DNA of 49,178 nt from contig NZ_RCVJ01000209.1 in the NCBI RefSeq assembly GCF_003667505.1, positions 1 through 49,178 of the forward strand, read 5' to 3'. The translations under genes were made by a program, and so were the position numbers. The notes under the pieces are model-generated. The model ran no database searches and had not been told where the DNA came from. It saw nothing but the letters and a program-made list of their open reading frames with translations. This stretch comes from Micromonospora sp. BL4 (GTDB lineage Bacteria > Actinomycetota > Actinomycetes > Mycobacteriales > Micromonosporaceae). Shown here in pieces: positions 40,108 through 49,178 of the stretch; positions within the stretch are counted from its first letter, which is position 1; each line of letters starts with the position of its first letter.

Positions 40108-40565
40108 TACTCGGCGTCCTCCGTCTTGCTCTGCGCTTCGGCCGGTGCGGCCTGCGTGGCCGGGGCGGCCTTCTTCGCCGCGGCCTTCCTCGGCGCTGCC
40201 GGCGCGACCGCCTCGACCGCCACGGTGATGTGGCAGGTGCGCTTGCGGATCCGGTACGCCCGGCCCTGCGCCCGCGGCTGGAACCGCTTCATCGTCGGGC
40301 CCTCGTCCACGAACGCCTCGCTCACGAGCAGCGCGTCGGGGTCCAGCCGCTCGTTGTTCTCCGCGTTGGCGATCGCGCTGGCGAGCACCTTGTACACCTG
40401 CTCGCTCGCAGCCTGCGGCGCGAACTGCAGCACCGTGAGAGCCTCCTTCGCGGGCAGGCCGCGGACGAGGTTGACCACCCGGCGCGCCTTCATCGGCGAG
40501 ATGCGCACGTGCCGCGCAACCGCCCGCGCGCCCGGAAGCACCGGAGCGTCGCCCTTTCCTGGCAT
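40107..40565 (-). CDS. rplV: 50S ribosomal protein L22 with Ala/Lys C-terminal tail
   Basis: A 152-residue protein lining the exit tunnel. ARHVRISPMKARRVVNLVRG and the beta-hairpin loop ERLDPDALLVSEAFVDEGPTMKRFQPRAQGRAYRIRKRTCHITV are intact. A 35-residue APRKAAAKKAAPAT-type tail follows. The tunnel-loop residues linked to macrolide resistance show no obvious insertion or deletion. Confidence 0.98.
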   Translation of the reverse strand: MPGKGDAPVLPGARAVARHVRISPMKARRVVNLVRGLPAKEALTVLQFAPQAASEQVYKVLASAIANAENNERLDPDALLVSEAFVDEGPTMKRFQPRAQGRAYRIRKRTCHITVAVEAVAPAAPRKAAAKKAAPATQAAPAEAQSKTEDAE

Positions 40566-40606
40566 CGCTGTAACCCCTTGTTCCCTCTATCCGTATGCCC
40601 GCGGCG

Positions 40607-40888
40607 TCAGCGCCGACGGCTCTTCCGGTCGTCCTTCTCGTGACCCTTGAACGTGCGGGTCAGCGCGAACTCGCCGAGCTTGTGCCCGACCATCGCCTCG
40701 GTCACGAACACCGGGACGTGCTTGCGTCCGTCGTGCACGGCGATCGTGTGCCCCAGCATCTCGGGGATGATCGTCGAGCGCCGCGACCAGGTCTTGATCA
40801 CGTTCTTGGAGCCCTTGTCGTTCTGAACTTCCACCTTCTTGAGCAGGTGGTCGTCTACGAACGGGCCCTTCTTCAGGCTGCGAGGCAT
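40607..40888 (-). CDS. rpsS: 30S ribosomal protein S19
   Basis: A 93-residue protein. MPRSLKKGPFVDDHLLKKVEVQN, KTWSRRSTIIPEMLGHTIAVHDGRKHVPVFVTEAMVGHKLGEFALTRTF-type sequence throughout; the end is basic (KDDRKSRRR). It lies 12 bp after rplB. Confidence 0.99.
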   Translation of the reverse strand: MPRSLKKGPFVDDHLLKKVEVQNDKGSKNVIKTWSRRSTIIPEMLGHTIAVHDGRKHVPVFVTEAMVGHKLGEFALTRTFKGHEKDDRKSRRR

Positions 40889-40900
40889 GTCTTATCTCCC

Positions 40901-41740
40901 TCAGCCGCGCTTACGCGTGGCGTAGCGACGGCGGACGATCAGCCGGTCACTCGGCTGGCCCTTACGGCGGGTGCGGCCCTCGGGCTTACCCTGCGGGTTG
41001 ACCGGGTGGCGACCACCGGAGGTCTTACCCTCACCACCACCGTGCGGGTGGTCGACCGGGTTCATGGCGACACCACGGACGGTCGGGCGCTTGCCCTTCC
41101 ACCGCATACGGCCGGCCTTACCCCAGTTGATGTTCGACTGATCGGCGTTGCCGATCTCGCCGACGCTGGCGCGGCAGCGCACGTCGACCCGCCGGATCTC
41201 GCCGGACGGCATACGCAGGGTCGCGTACGCGCCCTCACGGCCGAGCAGCTGGATGCCGACGCCGGCGGAACGGGCCAGCTTGGCCCCGCCACCCGGACGC
41301 AGCTCCACGTTGTGGATCGTGGTACCGACCGGGATGTTGCGCAGCGGCAGGTTGTTACCCGGCTTGATGTCGGCGCCCGGGCCGGACTCGACGCGGTCGC
41401 CCTGCTTCATGTCCTTCGGCGCGAGGATGTACCGCTTCTCGCCGTCGGCGTAGTGCAGCAGCGCGATGCGCGCCGTGCGGTTCGGGTCGTACTCGATGTG
41501 AGCGACCTTCGCCGGCACGCCGTCCTTGTCGACCCGCTTGAAGTCGATCAGACGGTACTGGCGCTTGTGACCGCCACCGTGGTGCCGCGTGGTGATCCGG
41601 CCGTGGGCGTTACGCCCGCCCTTCTTCGGCAGCGGAGCCAGCAGCGACTTCTCCGGCGTGGACCGGGTGATCTCGGCGAAGTCGGCGACACTGGAGCCAC
41701 GTCGGCCCGGCGTCGTCGGCTTGTACTTACGGATAGCCAT
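40901..41740 (-). CDS. rplB: 50S ribosomal protein L2
   Basis: A 279-residue primary 23S rRNA-binding protein needed for subunit association and peptidyl transfer. IRKYKPTTPGRRGSSV starts the protein, with GRNAHGRITTRHHGGGHKRQYR and the conserved MNPVDHPHGGGEGKTSGGRHPV containing the functionally important His. Confidence 0.99.
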   Translation of the reverse strand: MAIRKYKPTTPGRRGSSVADFAEITRSTPEKSLLAPLPKKGGRNAHGRITTRHHGGGHKRQYRLIDFKRVDKDGVPAKVAHIEYDPNRTARIALLHYADGEKRYILAPKDMKQGDRVESGPGADIKPGNNLPLRNIPVGTTIHNVELRPGGGAKLARSAGVGIQLLGREGAYATLRMPSGEIRRVDVRCRASVGEIGNADQSNINWGKAGRMRWKGKRPTVRGVAMNPVDHPHGGGEGKTSGGRHPVNPQGKPEGRTRRKGQPSDRLIVRRRYATRKRG

Positions 41741-41752
41741 TGTCTACACCCC

Positions 41753-42055
41753 TCAGCTGACCGGGCCGCCGAAGGCCTCGATGCGGTCACCGTCAGCCAG
41801 CTTCACGATCGCCCGCTTGGTCGCCTTGCGCTGACCGAAGCCGGTCTTGGTGCGCTTGCGCTTACCCTGGCGGTTGAGCGTGTTGACCGTCAGGACGCGG
41901 ACGTTGAAGATCTGCTGGATAGCGATCTTGATCTCGGTCTTGTTCGCGTCCGGGTGCACCAGGAAGGTGTACCAGTTCCGGTTCAGCTCGCTGTAGCTCT
42001 TCTCCGAGACGACCGGCGCCACGATGATGTCGCGCGGGTCGGCGATCGTGCTCAC
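41753..42055 (-). CDS. rplW: 50S ribosomal protein L23
   Basis: A 100-residue protein at the tunnel exit, docking site for SRP and trigger factor. DIIVAPVVSEKSYSEL, YTFLVHPDANKTEIKIAIQQIFNVRV and GKRKRTKTGFGQRKATKRAIV are diagnostic. The GTG start overlaps the rplD stop (GTGA). Confidence 0.99.
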   Translation of the reverse strand: MSTIADPRDIIVAPVVSEKSYSELNRNWYTFLVHPDANKTEIKIAIQQIFNVRVLTVNTLNRQGKRKRTKTGFGQRKATKRAIVKLADGDRIEAFGGPVS

Positions 42056-42702
42056 TTGCCACCCTCCTCGGTGGTCTCGGCCGGAACGCCCAGGAACTCG
42101 TCCAGCGCGTCCTTGGTGAAGACCACGTCGTCGGCCACCAGCACGTCATACGTGTTGAGCTGGCCGGACTCGATCAGGTGCACCCGCGGCTCGTTGCGCA
42201 GCGACACCCAGTTCAGCTCGTCGGTGCTGCTCAGCACGACCAGGACCCGACGGGCCTCGGTGAGCTTGGTCAGCGTGGCCAGGGCCGCCTTGGTCGACGG
42301 CTTCTCGCCCGAGACGAAAGCCTCGACGACGTGCACCTGCCCGGCGCGGGCCCGGTCGGAGAGGGCACCCCGCAGCGCGGCGGCCTTCATCTTCTTCGGG
42401 GTCCGCTGGCTGTAGTCGCGCGGCACGGGACCGTGCACCACGCCACCGCCGGCGAACTGCGGCGCGCGGATCGAGCCCTGCCGGGCGCGACCGGTGCCCT
42501 TCTGCTTGTACGGCTTCTTGCCGCCGCCGGCGACCTCGCCGCGGGTCTTGGTCTTGTGCGTGCCCTGTCGGGCCGCCGCGAGCTGGGCCACCACGACCTG
42601 GTGCATCAGCGCGACGTTGGCCTGCACGTCGAAGATGTCAGCCGGCAGCTCGACGGAGCCGCTGGTGCTGCCTTCGACGGTGCGCACGTCAACGGTGGTC
42701 AC
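42052..42702 (-). CDS. rplD: 50S ribosomal protein L4
   Basis: A 216-residue protein. QNVALMHQ-like ANVALMHQVVVAQLAAARQGTHKTKTRGEV, then KPYKQKGTGRARQGSIRAPQFAGGGVVHGP for the tunnel-constriction loop. It starts with GTG overlapping the rplC stop. In enterobacteria L4 autoregulates the S10 operon; that leader structure is not recognisable here. Confidence 0.99.
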   Translation of the reverse strand: MTTVDVRTVEGSTSGSVELPADIFDVQANVALMHQVVVAQLAAARQGTHKTKTRGEVAGGGKKPYKQKGTGRARQGSIRAPQFAGGGVVHGPVPRDYSQRTPKKMKAAALRGALSDRARAGQVHVVEAFVSGEKPSTKAALATLTKLTEARRVLVVLSSTDELNWVSLRNEPRVHLIESGQLNTYDVLVADDVVFTKDALDEFLGVPAETTEEGGK

Positions 42703-43364
42703 TTGGCCGCACCGCCCTTCTTCACCTTGCTCTTGGCCGCGGTACGGACCAGAACGAGCGCGCCCTTGGGACCAGGAATGGCACCCCGGACGAGCAGCAG
42801 GTTGTTCTCGGTGTCGACCGCCTGGACGGTGAGGTTCTGCACGGTGTACCGCACGCCACCCATCCGGCCGGCCATCCGGGTGCCCTTGAAGACACGACCC
42901 GGGGTGGCGCAGGCGCCGATGGAGCCGGGCGAGCGGTGCTTGCGCTCGACACCGTGGCTGGCGCGCAGACCGTGGAAGCCGTGCCGCTTCATCGGGCCGG
43001 CGTAACCCTTGCCCTTGGTCTTGCCAGTGACGTCGATCGAGACGCCGGGCGGGAACTCCTCGACCGTGACCTCCTGGCCGAGCGAGTACTCCCCCGCGTC
43101 CGTGGTGCGCAGCTCGACGATGTGCCGGCGCGGCGCCACGTCCGCCTTCGCGTAGTGCCCGCTGATCGGCTTCTTGACCTTGCGCGGGTCGATGGTGCCG
43201 TACGCCAGCTGGACCGCGGAGTAACCGTCCTTCTCGGCGCTACGAACCTGGCTGATGACGCACGGGCCGGCCTCGACCACGGTCACGGGAACAACACGGT
43301 TGTTGTCCCAGACCTGGGTCATGCCGAGCTTGGCGCCCAGGATCCCCTTGACTTGCCTGTCCAT
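42699..43364 (-). CDS. rplC: 50S ribosomal protein L3
   Basis: A 221-residue protein reaching the peptidyl-transferase centre. MDRQVKGILGAKLGMTQVWD, GKTKGKGYAGPMKRHGFHG and the W-finger region RASHGVERKHRSPGSIGACATPGRVFKGTRMAGRMGG are intact. It lies 11 bp after rpsJ. Confidence 0.99.
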   Translation of the reverse strand: MDRQVKGILGAKLGMTQVWDNNRVVPVTVVEAGPCVISQVRSAEKDGYSAVQLAYGTIDPRKVKKPISGHYAKADVAPRRHIVELRTTDAGEYSLGQEVTVEEFPPGVSIDVTGKTKGKGYAGPMKRHGFHGLRASHGVERKHRSPGSIGACATPGRVFKGTRMAGRMGGVRYTVQNLTVQAVDTENNLLLVRGAIPGPKGALVLVRTAAKSKVKKGGAAK

Positions 43365-43375
43365 TTGTCCGGTCC

Positions 43376-43684
43376 CTACAGCTTGATCTCGATGTCGACG
43401 CCAGCCGGCAGGTCGAGGCGCATGAGCGAGTCGACCGTCTTCGGGGTCGGGTCGATGATGTCGATCAGCCGCTTGTGCGTGCGCATCTCGAAGTGCTCGC
43501 GCGAATCCTTGTACTTGTGCGGCGAGCGGATAACGCAGAAACGGTTGATCTCCGTGGGCAGCGGCACCGGGCCCGCGACCTGCGCCCCGGTGCGCGTCAC
43601 CGTCTCGACGATCTTCCGAGCCGAGGAGTCGACGACCTCGTGGTCATAGGCCTTGAGCCGGATGCGGATCTTCTGTCCCGCCAT
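43376..43684 (-). CDS. rpsJ: 30S ribosomal protein S10
   Basis: A 102-residue protein, also the NusE transcription antitermination factor. [73 protein letters not shown] is canonical. ATG 43684 is the conserved start. It opens the S10 operon after a 350-bp spacer/leader. Confidence 0.99.
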
Positions 43685-43762
43685 GGTGGCTTCTGTTCCT
43701 TCTCTCGATGCCGCTGTGTTGCGGGCGCCTGTACCGGCTGGCACAGGCCCACTTCGCCGACC

Positions 43763-43782
43763 CCCGCGGTCGGGCGTGTCGC
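43763..43782 (-). promoter_or_regulatory. 20-bp leader element, copy 1 (shared with the str operon)
   Basis: CCCGCGGTCGGGCGTGTCGC on the plus strand is identical to 48575-48594. On the RNA strand it can form the hairpins GGGCG-(loop)-CGCCC (with the base(s) just 5') and CCCG-ACCG-CGGG. It lies 79 nt upstream of the rpsJ start. Confidence 0.7.
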
Positions 43783-43880
43783 GCCCTCGGGCCGGGCTCC
43801 GCCCTGGGACTCCAGAACGGTCCTGACCGCGCGGTGGGTCAAGGCGCCGATCGCAATTACCGCGACCTGAACGCCGTGCG

Positions 43881-43913
43881 AGGGTGGTTGGCGGCGAGGC
43901 CGCCAACCACCCT
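43881..43913 (-). terminator. Stem-loop between tuf and rpsJ
   Basis: A perfect 14-bp stem (43881-43894 with 43900-43913) with a 5-nt loop. It is either the tuf terminator or, if the upstream promoter at 43991-44020 is used, an attenuator in the S10 leader. Confidence 0.8.
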
Positions 43914-43990
43914 ACGCTCGACTGTCCCGTCACCCGGAGGTTCAGCGAAAGCCGAACACAGGCGACGAACTGTCGTTACGCAACCTGACT

Positions 43991-44020
43991 AGTATGCCGC
44001 ACGACCGGCGGCGGGTCTAA
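43991..44020 (-). promoter_or_regulatory. Candidate S10 operon promoter
   Basis: On the minus strand TTAGAC (44020-44015) and CATACT (43996-43991) are 18 bp apart, starting 15 bp past the tuf stop. The -10 match is moderate. Confidence 0.4.
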
Positions 44021-44035
44021 TCGGGGTTACCTAGC

Positions 44036-45229
44036 TCACTTGATGATCTTGGTGACGAACCCGGCGCCGACGGTGCGGCCACCCTCGCGGATCGCGAACT
44101 TGAGGTTCTCCTCCATGGCGATGGGCTGGATCAGCTTCACCGTCATGGTGGTGTTGTCACCCGGCATGACCATCTCGGTGCCCTCGGGGAGGGTGACGAC
44201 ACCGGTGACGTCCGTGGTCCGGAAGTAGAACTGCGGACGGTAGTTCTGGAAGAACGGGGTGTGCCGGCCGCCCTCCTCCTTGGAGAGGATGTAGACCGTC
44301 GCCTCGAACTCCGTGTGCGGGGTCGTGGTGCCCGGCTTGACGACCACCATGCCGCGCTCGACGTCCTCGCGCTTGATGCCACGCAGCAGCAGACCGACGT
44401 TCTCGCCCGCGCGGGCCTCGTCGAGCAGCTTGCGGAACATCTCGATGCCGGTGCAGACCGTCTTCTGCGACTTCTCGCGGATACCGACGATCTCCACCTC
44501 CTCGTTCGGCTTGAGGATGCCGCGCTCGGCGCGACCGGTGACGACCGTGCCACGACCGGTGATCGTGAAGACGTCCTCGATCGGCATGAGGAACGGCTTC
44601 TCGGTCTCGCGCTCCGGCTGCGGGATCGCGGTGTCGACCGCGGTCATCAGGTCCAGGAGCTTGCCGGTCCACTCGGGGTCACCCTCGAGGGCCTTCAGCG
44701 CCGAAACCCGCACGACCGGCAGGTCGTCACCCGGGTACTCCTGCGAGGAGAGCAGCTCGCGGACCTCGAGCTCGACGAGCTCCAGGAGCTCCTCGTCGTC
44801 GACCATGTCGCTCTTGTTGAGCGCCACGACGATGTACGGCACACCGACCTGACGGGCCAGCAGCACGTGCTCGCGGGTCTGCGGCATCGGGCCGTCGGTC
44901 GCCGCGACCACCAGGATCGCGCCGTCCATCTGCGCGGCACCGGTGATCATGTTCTTGATGTAGTCCGCGTGGCCGGGGCAGTCGACGTGCGCGTAGTGCC
45001 GCGCCTCGGTCTGGTACTCGACGTGCGCGATCGAGATCGTGATGCCGCGGGCCTTCTCCTCCGGCGCCTTGTCGATCTCGTCGAACGGCGTGTAAGGGTT
45101 CAGGTCCGGGTACTGGTCGTGCAGGACCTTGGTGATGGCCGCCGTCAGCGTCGTCTTACCGTGGTCGATGTGACCAATGGTGCCGATGTTGACGTGCGGC
45201 TTAGTCCGCTCGAACTTCGCCTTCGCCAC
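44036..45229 (-). CDS. tuf: Elongation factor Tu
   Basis: A 397-residue GTPase delivering aminoacyl-tRNA. G motifs are GHIDHGKTT, ARGITI, DCPGHADY, NKSD and SAL. Domains 2 and 3 are intact through FAIREGGRTVGAGFVTKIIK. The GTG start at 45229 (VAKAKFERTKPH) has AGGAGG 6 nt upstream; this gives the standard length. It is last in the str operon, 212 bp after fusA, with two hairpins between them. Confidence 0.99.
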   Translation of the reverse strand: MAKAKFERTKPHVNIGTIGHIDHGKTTLTAAITKVLHDQYPDLNPYTPFDEIDKAPEEKARGITISIAHVEYQTEARHYAHVDCPGHADYIKNMITGAAQMDGAILVVAATDGPMPQTREHVLLARQVGVPYIVVALNKSDMVDDEELLELVELEVRELLSSQEYPGDDLPVVRVSALKALEGDPEWTGKLLDLMTAVDTAIPQPERETEKPFLMPIEDVFTITGRGTVVTGRAERGILKPNEEVEIVGIREKSQKTVCTGIEMFRKLLDEARAGENVGLLLRGIKREDVERGMVVVKPGTTTPHTEFEATVYILSKEEGGRHTPFFQNYRPQFYFRTTDVTGVVTLPEGTEMVMPGDNTTMTVKLIQPIAMEENLKFAIREGGRTVGAGFVTKIIK

Positions 45230-45304
45230 TGGTGTCCTCCTGTGGACTTCTTGGTTCGTACGCCCGGCGCGCCGGTCGGCGCTTAGGACTCTGTCGACAG
45301 CCTT

Positions 45305-45322
45305 TCCGGCCTGACGGCCGGA
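45305..45322 (-). terminator. Small stem-loop in the fusA-tuf gap (tuf-proximal)
   Basis: A 7-bp stem (45305-45311 with 45316-45322) has a TGAC loop. It is too small to be a strong terminator alone and is more likely part of the tuf leader. Confidence 0.45.
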
Positions 45323-45379
45323 GAGCTTTGTGGGTTCTGCGGCGATGAAGCCTACAGGCCCGGTCTCACGCAACCCGAT

Positions 45380-45422
45380 CGTGGTGGCCGCGGGCGGGTG
45401 AACCCTCCCGCGACCGACCACG
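45380..45422 (-). terminator. Hairpin after fusA
   Basis: An imperfect stem of about 15 pairs with one bulge and one G-U (minus strand) lies between 45380 and 45422, 20 bp past the fusA stop. It is a plausible attenuator that lets tuf be expressed separately. Confidence 0.55.
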
Positions 45423-45441
45423 AATCACCTGCTCGGGGACG

Positions 45442-47538
<2,097 letters not shown>

Positions 47539-47578
47539 TTCAATCCCTACTTATCGTCGTCTCGACTCAACTGGTGGC

Positions 47579-47606
47579 GGTTCCGGCGCCCGAGGGCGCC
47601 GGAACC
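47579..47606 (-). terminator. Stem-loop between rpsG and fusA
   Basis: A perfect 12-bp stem (47579-47590 with 47595-47606) with a CGAG loop begins 6 bp past the rpsG stop. It is a likely attenuator or mRNA 3'-end stabiliser within the str operon. Confidence 0.8.
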
Positions 47607-47612
47607 AGGGTG

Positions 47613-48083
47613 TTACCAGCGGTAGTGCGCGAAGGCCTTGTTGGACTCGGCCATCTTGTGCGTGTCCTCGCGCCGCTTGACGGCGGCACCGAGGCCGTTG
47701 CTCGCGTCCAGCAGCTCGTTCATCAGCCGCTCGACCATGGTCTTCTCGCGCCGGGCGCGGGAGTACGTGACCAACCAGCGCAGACCCAGGGTGGTCGCCC
47801 GGGTGGGGCGAACCTCGACCGGGACCTGGTAGGTGGCGCCACCGACACGACGGCTACGCACCTCGAGGGTCGGCTTGACGTTGTCCATCGCCCGCTTGAG
47901 GGTGACGACCGGGTCGGTGCCCGACTTCTCGCGGCAGCCCTCGAGGGCCGCGTACACGATGGACTCGGCGAGCTGACGCTTGCCGCGGAGCAGGATCTTG
48001 TTCACCAGCTGGGTGACCAGCGGCGAGTTGTACACCGGGTCAGCGACCAGCGGCCGCCGCGGAGCGGGTCCCTTACGCGGCAT
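47613..48083 (-). CDS. rpsG: 30S ribosomal protein S7
   Basis: A 156-residue head-assembly protein. MPRKGPAPRRPLVADPVYNSPLVTQLVNKIL, GGATYQVPVEVRPTRATTLGLRWL and SRARREKTMVERLMNELLDA are canonical. ATG 48083 starts 1 bp before the rpsL stop codon boundary. Confidence 0.99.
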   Translation of the reverse strand: MPRKGPAPRRPLVADPVYNSPLVTQLVNKILLRGKRQLAESIVYAALEGCREKSGTDPVVTLKRAMDNVKPTLEVRSRRVGGATYQVPVEVRPTRATTLGLRWLVTYSRARREKTMVERLMNELLDASNGLGAAVKRREDTHKMAESNKAFAHYRW

Positions 48084-48084
48084 G

Positions 48085-48459
48085 TCAGCTCTTCTCCTTC
48101 TTCGCGCCGTAACGGCTGCGCGCCTGCTTGCGGTTGCGGACACCCTGGGTGTCCAGCGAGCCGCGGACGATCTTGTAACGCACGCCGGGGAGGTCCTTCA
48201 CCCGGCCGCCGCGAACGAGCACGATCGAGTGCTCCTGCAGGTTGTGACCGACGCCGGGGATGTAGGCGGTCACCTCGATCTGGCTGCTGAGCTTCACACG
48301 AGCGACCTTGCGCAGCGCCGAGTTCGGCTTCTTCGGGGTGGTGGTGTACACGCGGGTGCACACGCCGCGCCGCTGAGGGGAACCCTTCAGCGCCGGGGTC
48401 TTGGTCTTGCTCGTCTTAGCCTGACGGCCCTTTCGGACCAGCTGCTGGATCGTGGGCAC
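48085..48459 (-). CDS. rpsL: 30S ribosomal protein S12
   Basis: A 124-residue decoding-centre protein. Lys43 (in TTPKKPNSA) and Lys88 (in RGGRVKDLPGVRY) are both wild-type residues, so no sequence-encoded streptomycin resistance is visible. The start is a GTG at 48459 with GGAG 7 nt upstream. It is the first gene of the str operon. Confidence 0.99.
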   Translation of the reverse strand: MPTIQQLVRKGRQAKTSKTKTPALKGSPQRRGVCTRVYTTTPKKPNSALRKVARVKLSSQIEVTAYIPGVGHNLQEHSIVLVRGGRVKDLPGVRYKIVRGSLDTQGVRNRKQARSRYGAKKEKS

Positions 48460-48574
48460 CGGGTTTCTCCGCTCCCTTCGGCCGCATCCTGCGGCCGCGC
48501 CGTCTGCTCGTTAGCCGGCCTGATGACCGGCTCTCCTACATTCCGACCAGGGCCACCTTGCGGAGGTCCCGGCA

Positions 48575-48594
48575 CCCGCGGTCGGGCGTGTCGC
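48575..48594 (-). promoter_or_regulatory. 20-bp leader element, copy 2 (shared with the S10 operon)
   Basis: It is identical to 43763-43782. As RNA it reads GGGCG-ACA-CGCCC followed by CCCG-ACCG-CGGG, giving two compact alternative hairpins that share the central CCC. It lies 116 nt before the rpsL start. Confidence 0.7.
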
Positions 48595-48727
48595 CCAACT
48601 CACGGTCCCGGTGCGGACGCTTGCGCGGACGTACCGGGGTTCTGTCACCGGCACGCGGGTCGCCCCGCCCCGGATCTTTGGCTTGTCGTGCCGCCGTCCG
48701 TACTCCGGATCCAGCGCACGCACGAGT

Positions 48728-48747
48728 TGCCCGGGCATGCCCGGGCA
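48728..48747. promoter_or_regulatory. Perfect 20-bp palindrome at the str promoter start site
   Basis: TGCCCGGGCATGCCCGGGCA is its own reverse complement. It lies about 3 to 22 nt downstream of the transcription start predicted from the -10 at 48757-48762, so it could be a protein-binding operator or a 5'-end hairpin. Confidence 0.75.
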
Positions 48748-48756
48748 CAAGGGGAA

Positions 48757-48785
48757 AGAGTACCTACCACAGCCGCCCAGGTCAA
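48757..48785 (-). promoter_or_regulatory. str operon promoter
   Basis: On the minus strand TTGACC (48785-48780) and TACTCT (48762-48757) are separated by exactly 17 bp. It is the best sigma70-type match in the window. The T-rich run CCGTTTTGACC extends the -35. The predicted start is near 48750. Confidence 0.85.
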
Positions 48786-48980
48786 AACGGAATGGCCCGG
48801 CGAACGTCTCACACCCGCCGGCCGGATCTCGTCCCGCCCCGTCGCCCGCGATGGGCACCTACGGATACAAGTGTACCGGCTTCTCCGGAAGACCACCCGT
48901 CGCCCCCGGGGCGAGGGCTGACCGCCCCGCGCGCGCCCCGCGTCGACCGGGGCCGGACGCCCGACGGGACGTGACCGGCC

Positions 48981-49178
48981 TCACGCCAGGGAGATCACCA
49001 GCGCCAGGCCCAGGCCCAGCAGGCTCAGCACCGCACCCGCCGCCCCACAGCTGATCCCCGCGATCGCCAGGCCCCGGCCGGTGAAGCGGACCGCGGGCGG
49101 CTGGGCCGGCCGGCGGATCTGCCGCTGACCGAGCAGGCCGGCGCCGACCGCCCCCACCCCCGCCAGCACGCCGAGCAC
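48981..49178 (-). CDS. DUF4190-like small membrane protein (partial, 5' end outside window)
   Basis: The last 65 or so codons are present and the frame stays open to the window edge, so the true start lies beyond 49178. Two hydrophobic helices flank a QRQIRR cytoplasmic loop, followed by GRGLAIAGISCGAAGAVLSLLGLGLAL, the typical second half of DUF4190 proteins. It is on the same strand as, and upstream of, the str operon, but the strong promoter between them makes it independent. Its function is unknown. Confidence 0.75.
   Translation of the reverse strand: MLGVLAGVGAVGAGLLGQRQIRRPAQPPAVRFTGRGLAIAGISCGAAGAVLSLLGLGLALVISLA

Larger units (their letters stand above)
43685..44035 (-). other. tuf-rpsJ spacer and S10 operon leader
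   Basis: No gene is supported. It holds a candidate promoter (43991-44020), a 14-bp stem-loop (43881-43913), several GC hairpins, and a 20-bp element (43763-43782) identical to one in the str operon leader. If the promoter is real, the S10 mRNA has a structured leader of about 300 nt. Confidence 0.6.
48460..48980 (-). other. str operon promoter and ~290-nt structured leader
   Basis: No gene is supported. It contains the promoter (48757-48785), a 20-bp palindrome (48728-48747), the 20-bp element shared with the S10 leader (48575-48594), a hairpin CGGCCGCA-TCC-TGCGGCCG (48479-48497) just upstream of the rpsL SD, and an AGCCGG/CCGGCT hairpin (48513-48532). Confidence 0.75.

Overview
The window is a high-GC actinobacterial chromosome segment. 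I judge it to be from Micromonosporaceae, most likely Micromonospora. This rests on GTG, TTG and ATG starts, strongly G/C-ending codons, GC-rich terminators without U-tracts, TANNNT-type -10 boxes, and the gene order. No database was searched, so the genus is an inference.

Left accessory part (1-25 kb). Positions 188-3533 hold a divergent small-molecule module: a lipoprotein substrate-binding protein of the NMT1/THI5 class on the minus strand, and on the plus strand an SsuB/TauB-type ABC ATPase, a luciferase-like (F420/FMN) monooxygenase and a BauB-like cupin, joined by ATGA overlaps. No permease gene is visible. A membrane protein with a very long low-complexity tail (3610-6867) follows. The minus-strand thiamine operon then runs thiE-thiO-thiS-thiG-tenI-like-thiD-thiC (12876 to 6928), behind a clear promoter and a TPP riboswitch that contains the thiE ribosome binding site. 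On the plus strand lie a 1946-residue secreted multidomain protein (ThuA, sorbosone dehydrogenase propeller, PKD, CBM, two laminin-G-like domains, Ig-like repeats) and a small signal-peptide/C-terminal-TM protein. A repeat-rich 525-bp gap with a 15-bp minisatellite comes next, then a minus-strand set (RsmC-like methyltransferase, ABC-F ATPase, aldo/keto reductase) and a plus-strand single-TM protein that looks leaderless.

Right core part (24.8-48.5 kb). This is the complete str-S10-spc-alpha ribosomal supercluster, all on the minus strand. In transcription order: rpsL-rpsG-fusA-tuf; rpsJ-rplC-rplD-rplW-rplB-rpsS-rplV-rpsC-rplP-rpmC-rpsQ; rplN-rplX-rplE-rpsN-rpsH-rplF-rplR-rpsE-rpmD-rplO; secY-adk-map; a DUF1707 membrane protein; infA-rpmJ-rpsM-rpsK-rpsD-rpoA-rplQ-truA. 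Many genes are translationally coupled by GTGA, ATGA, TGATG or TAATG overlaps. Strong stem-loops sit at most sub-operon boundaries. The last 200 bp hold the 3' end of a DUF4190-like membrane protein.

The most interesting signals are these: a 20-bp identical GC-rich element in the long leaders of both the str and S10 operons; a perfect 20-bp palindrome just downstream of the predicted str transcription start; a perfect 35-bp inverted repeat at the left edge; a chimeric-looking tenI gene whose 3' half switches to A-ending codons and ends in a 23-bp inverted repeat; several in-phase and out-of-phase tandem repeats; and the divergent ABC/monooxygenase/cupin module of unknown substrate.
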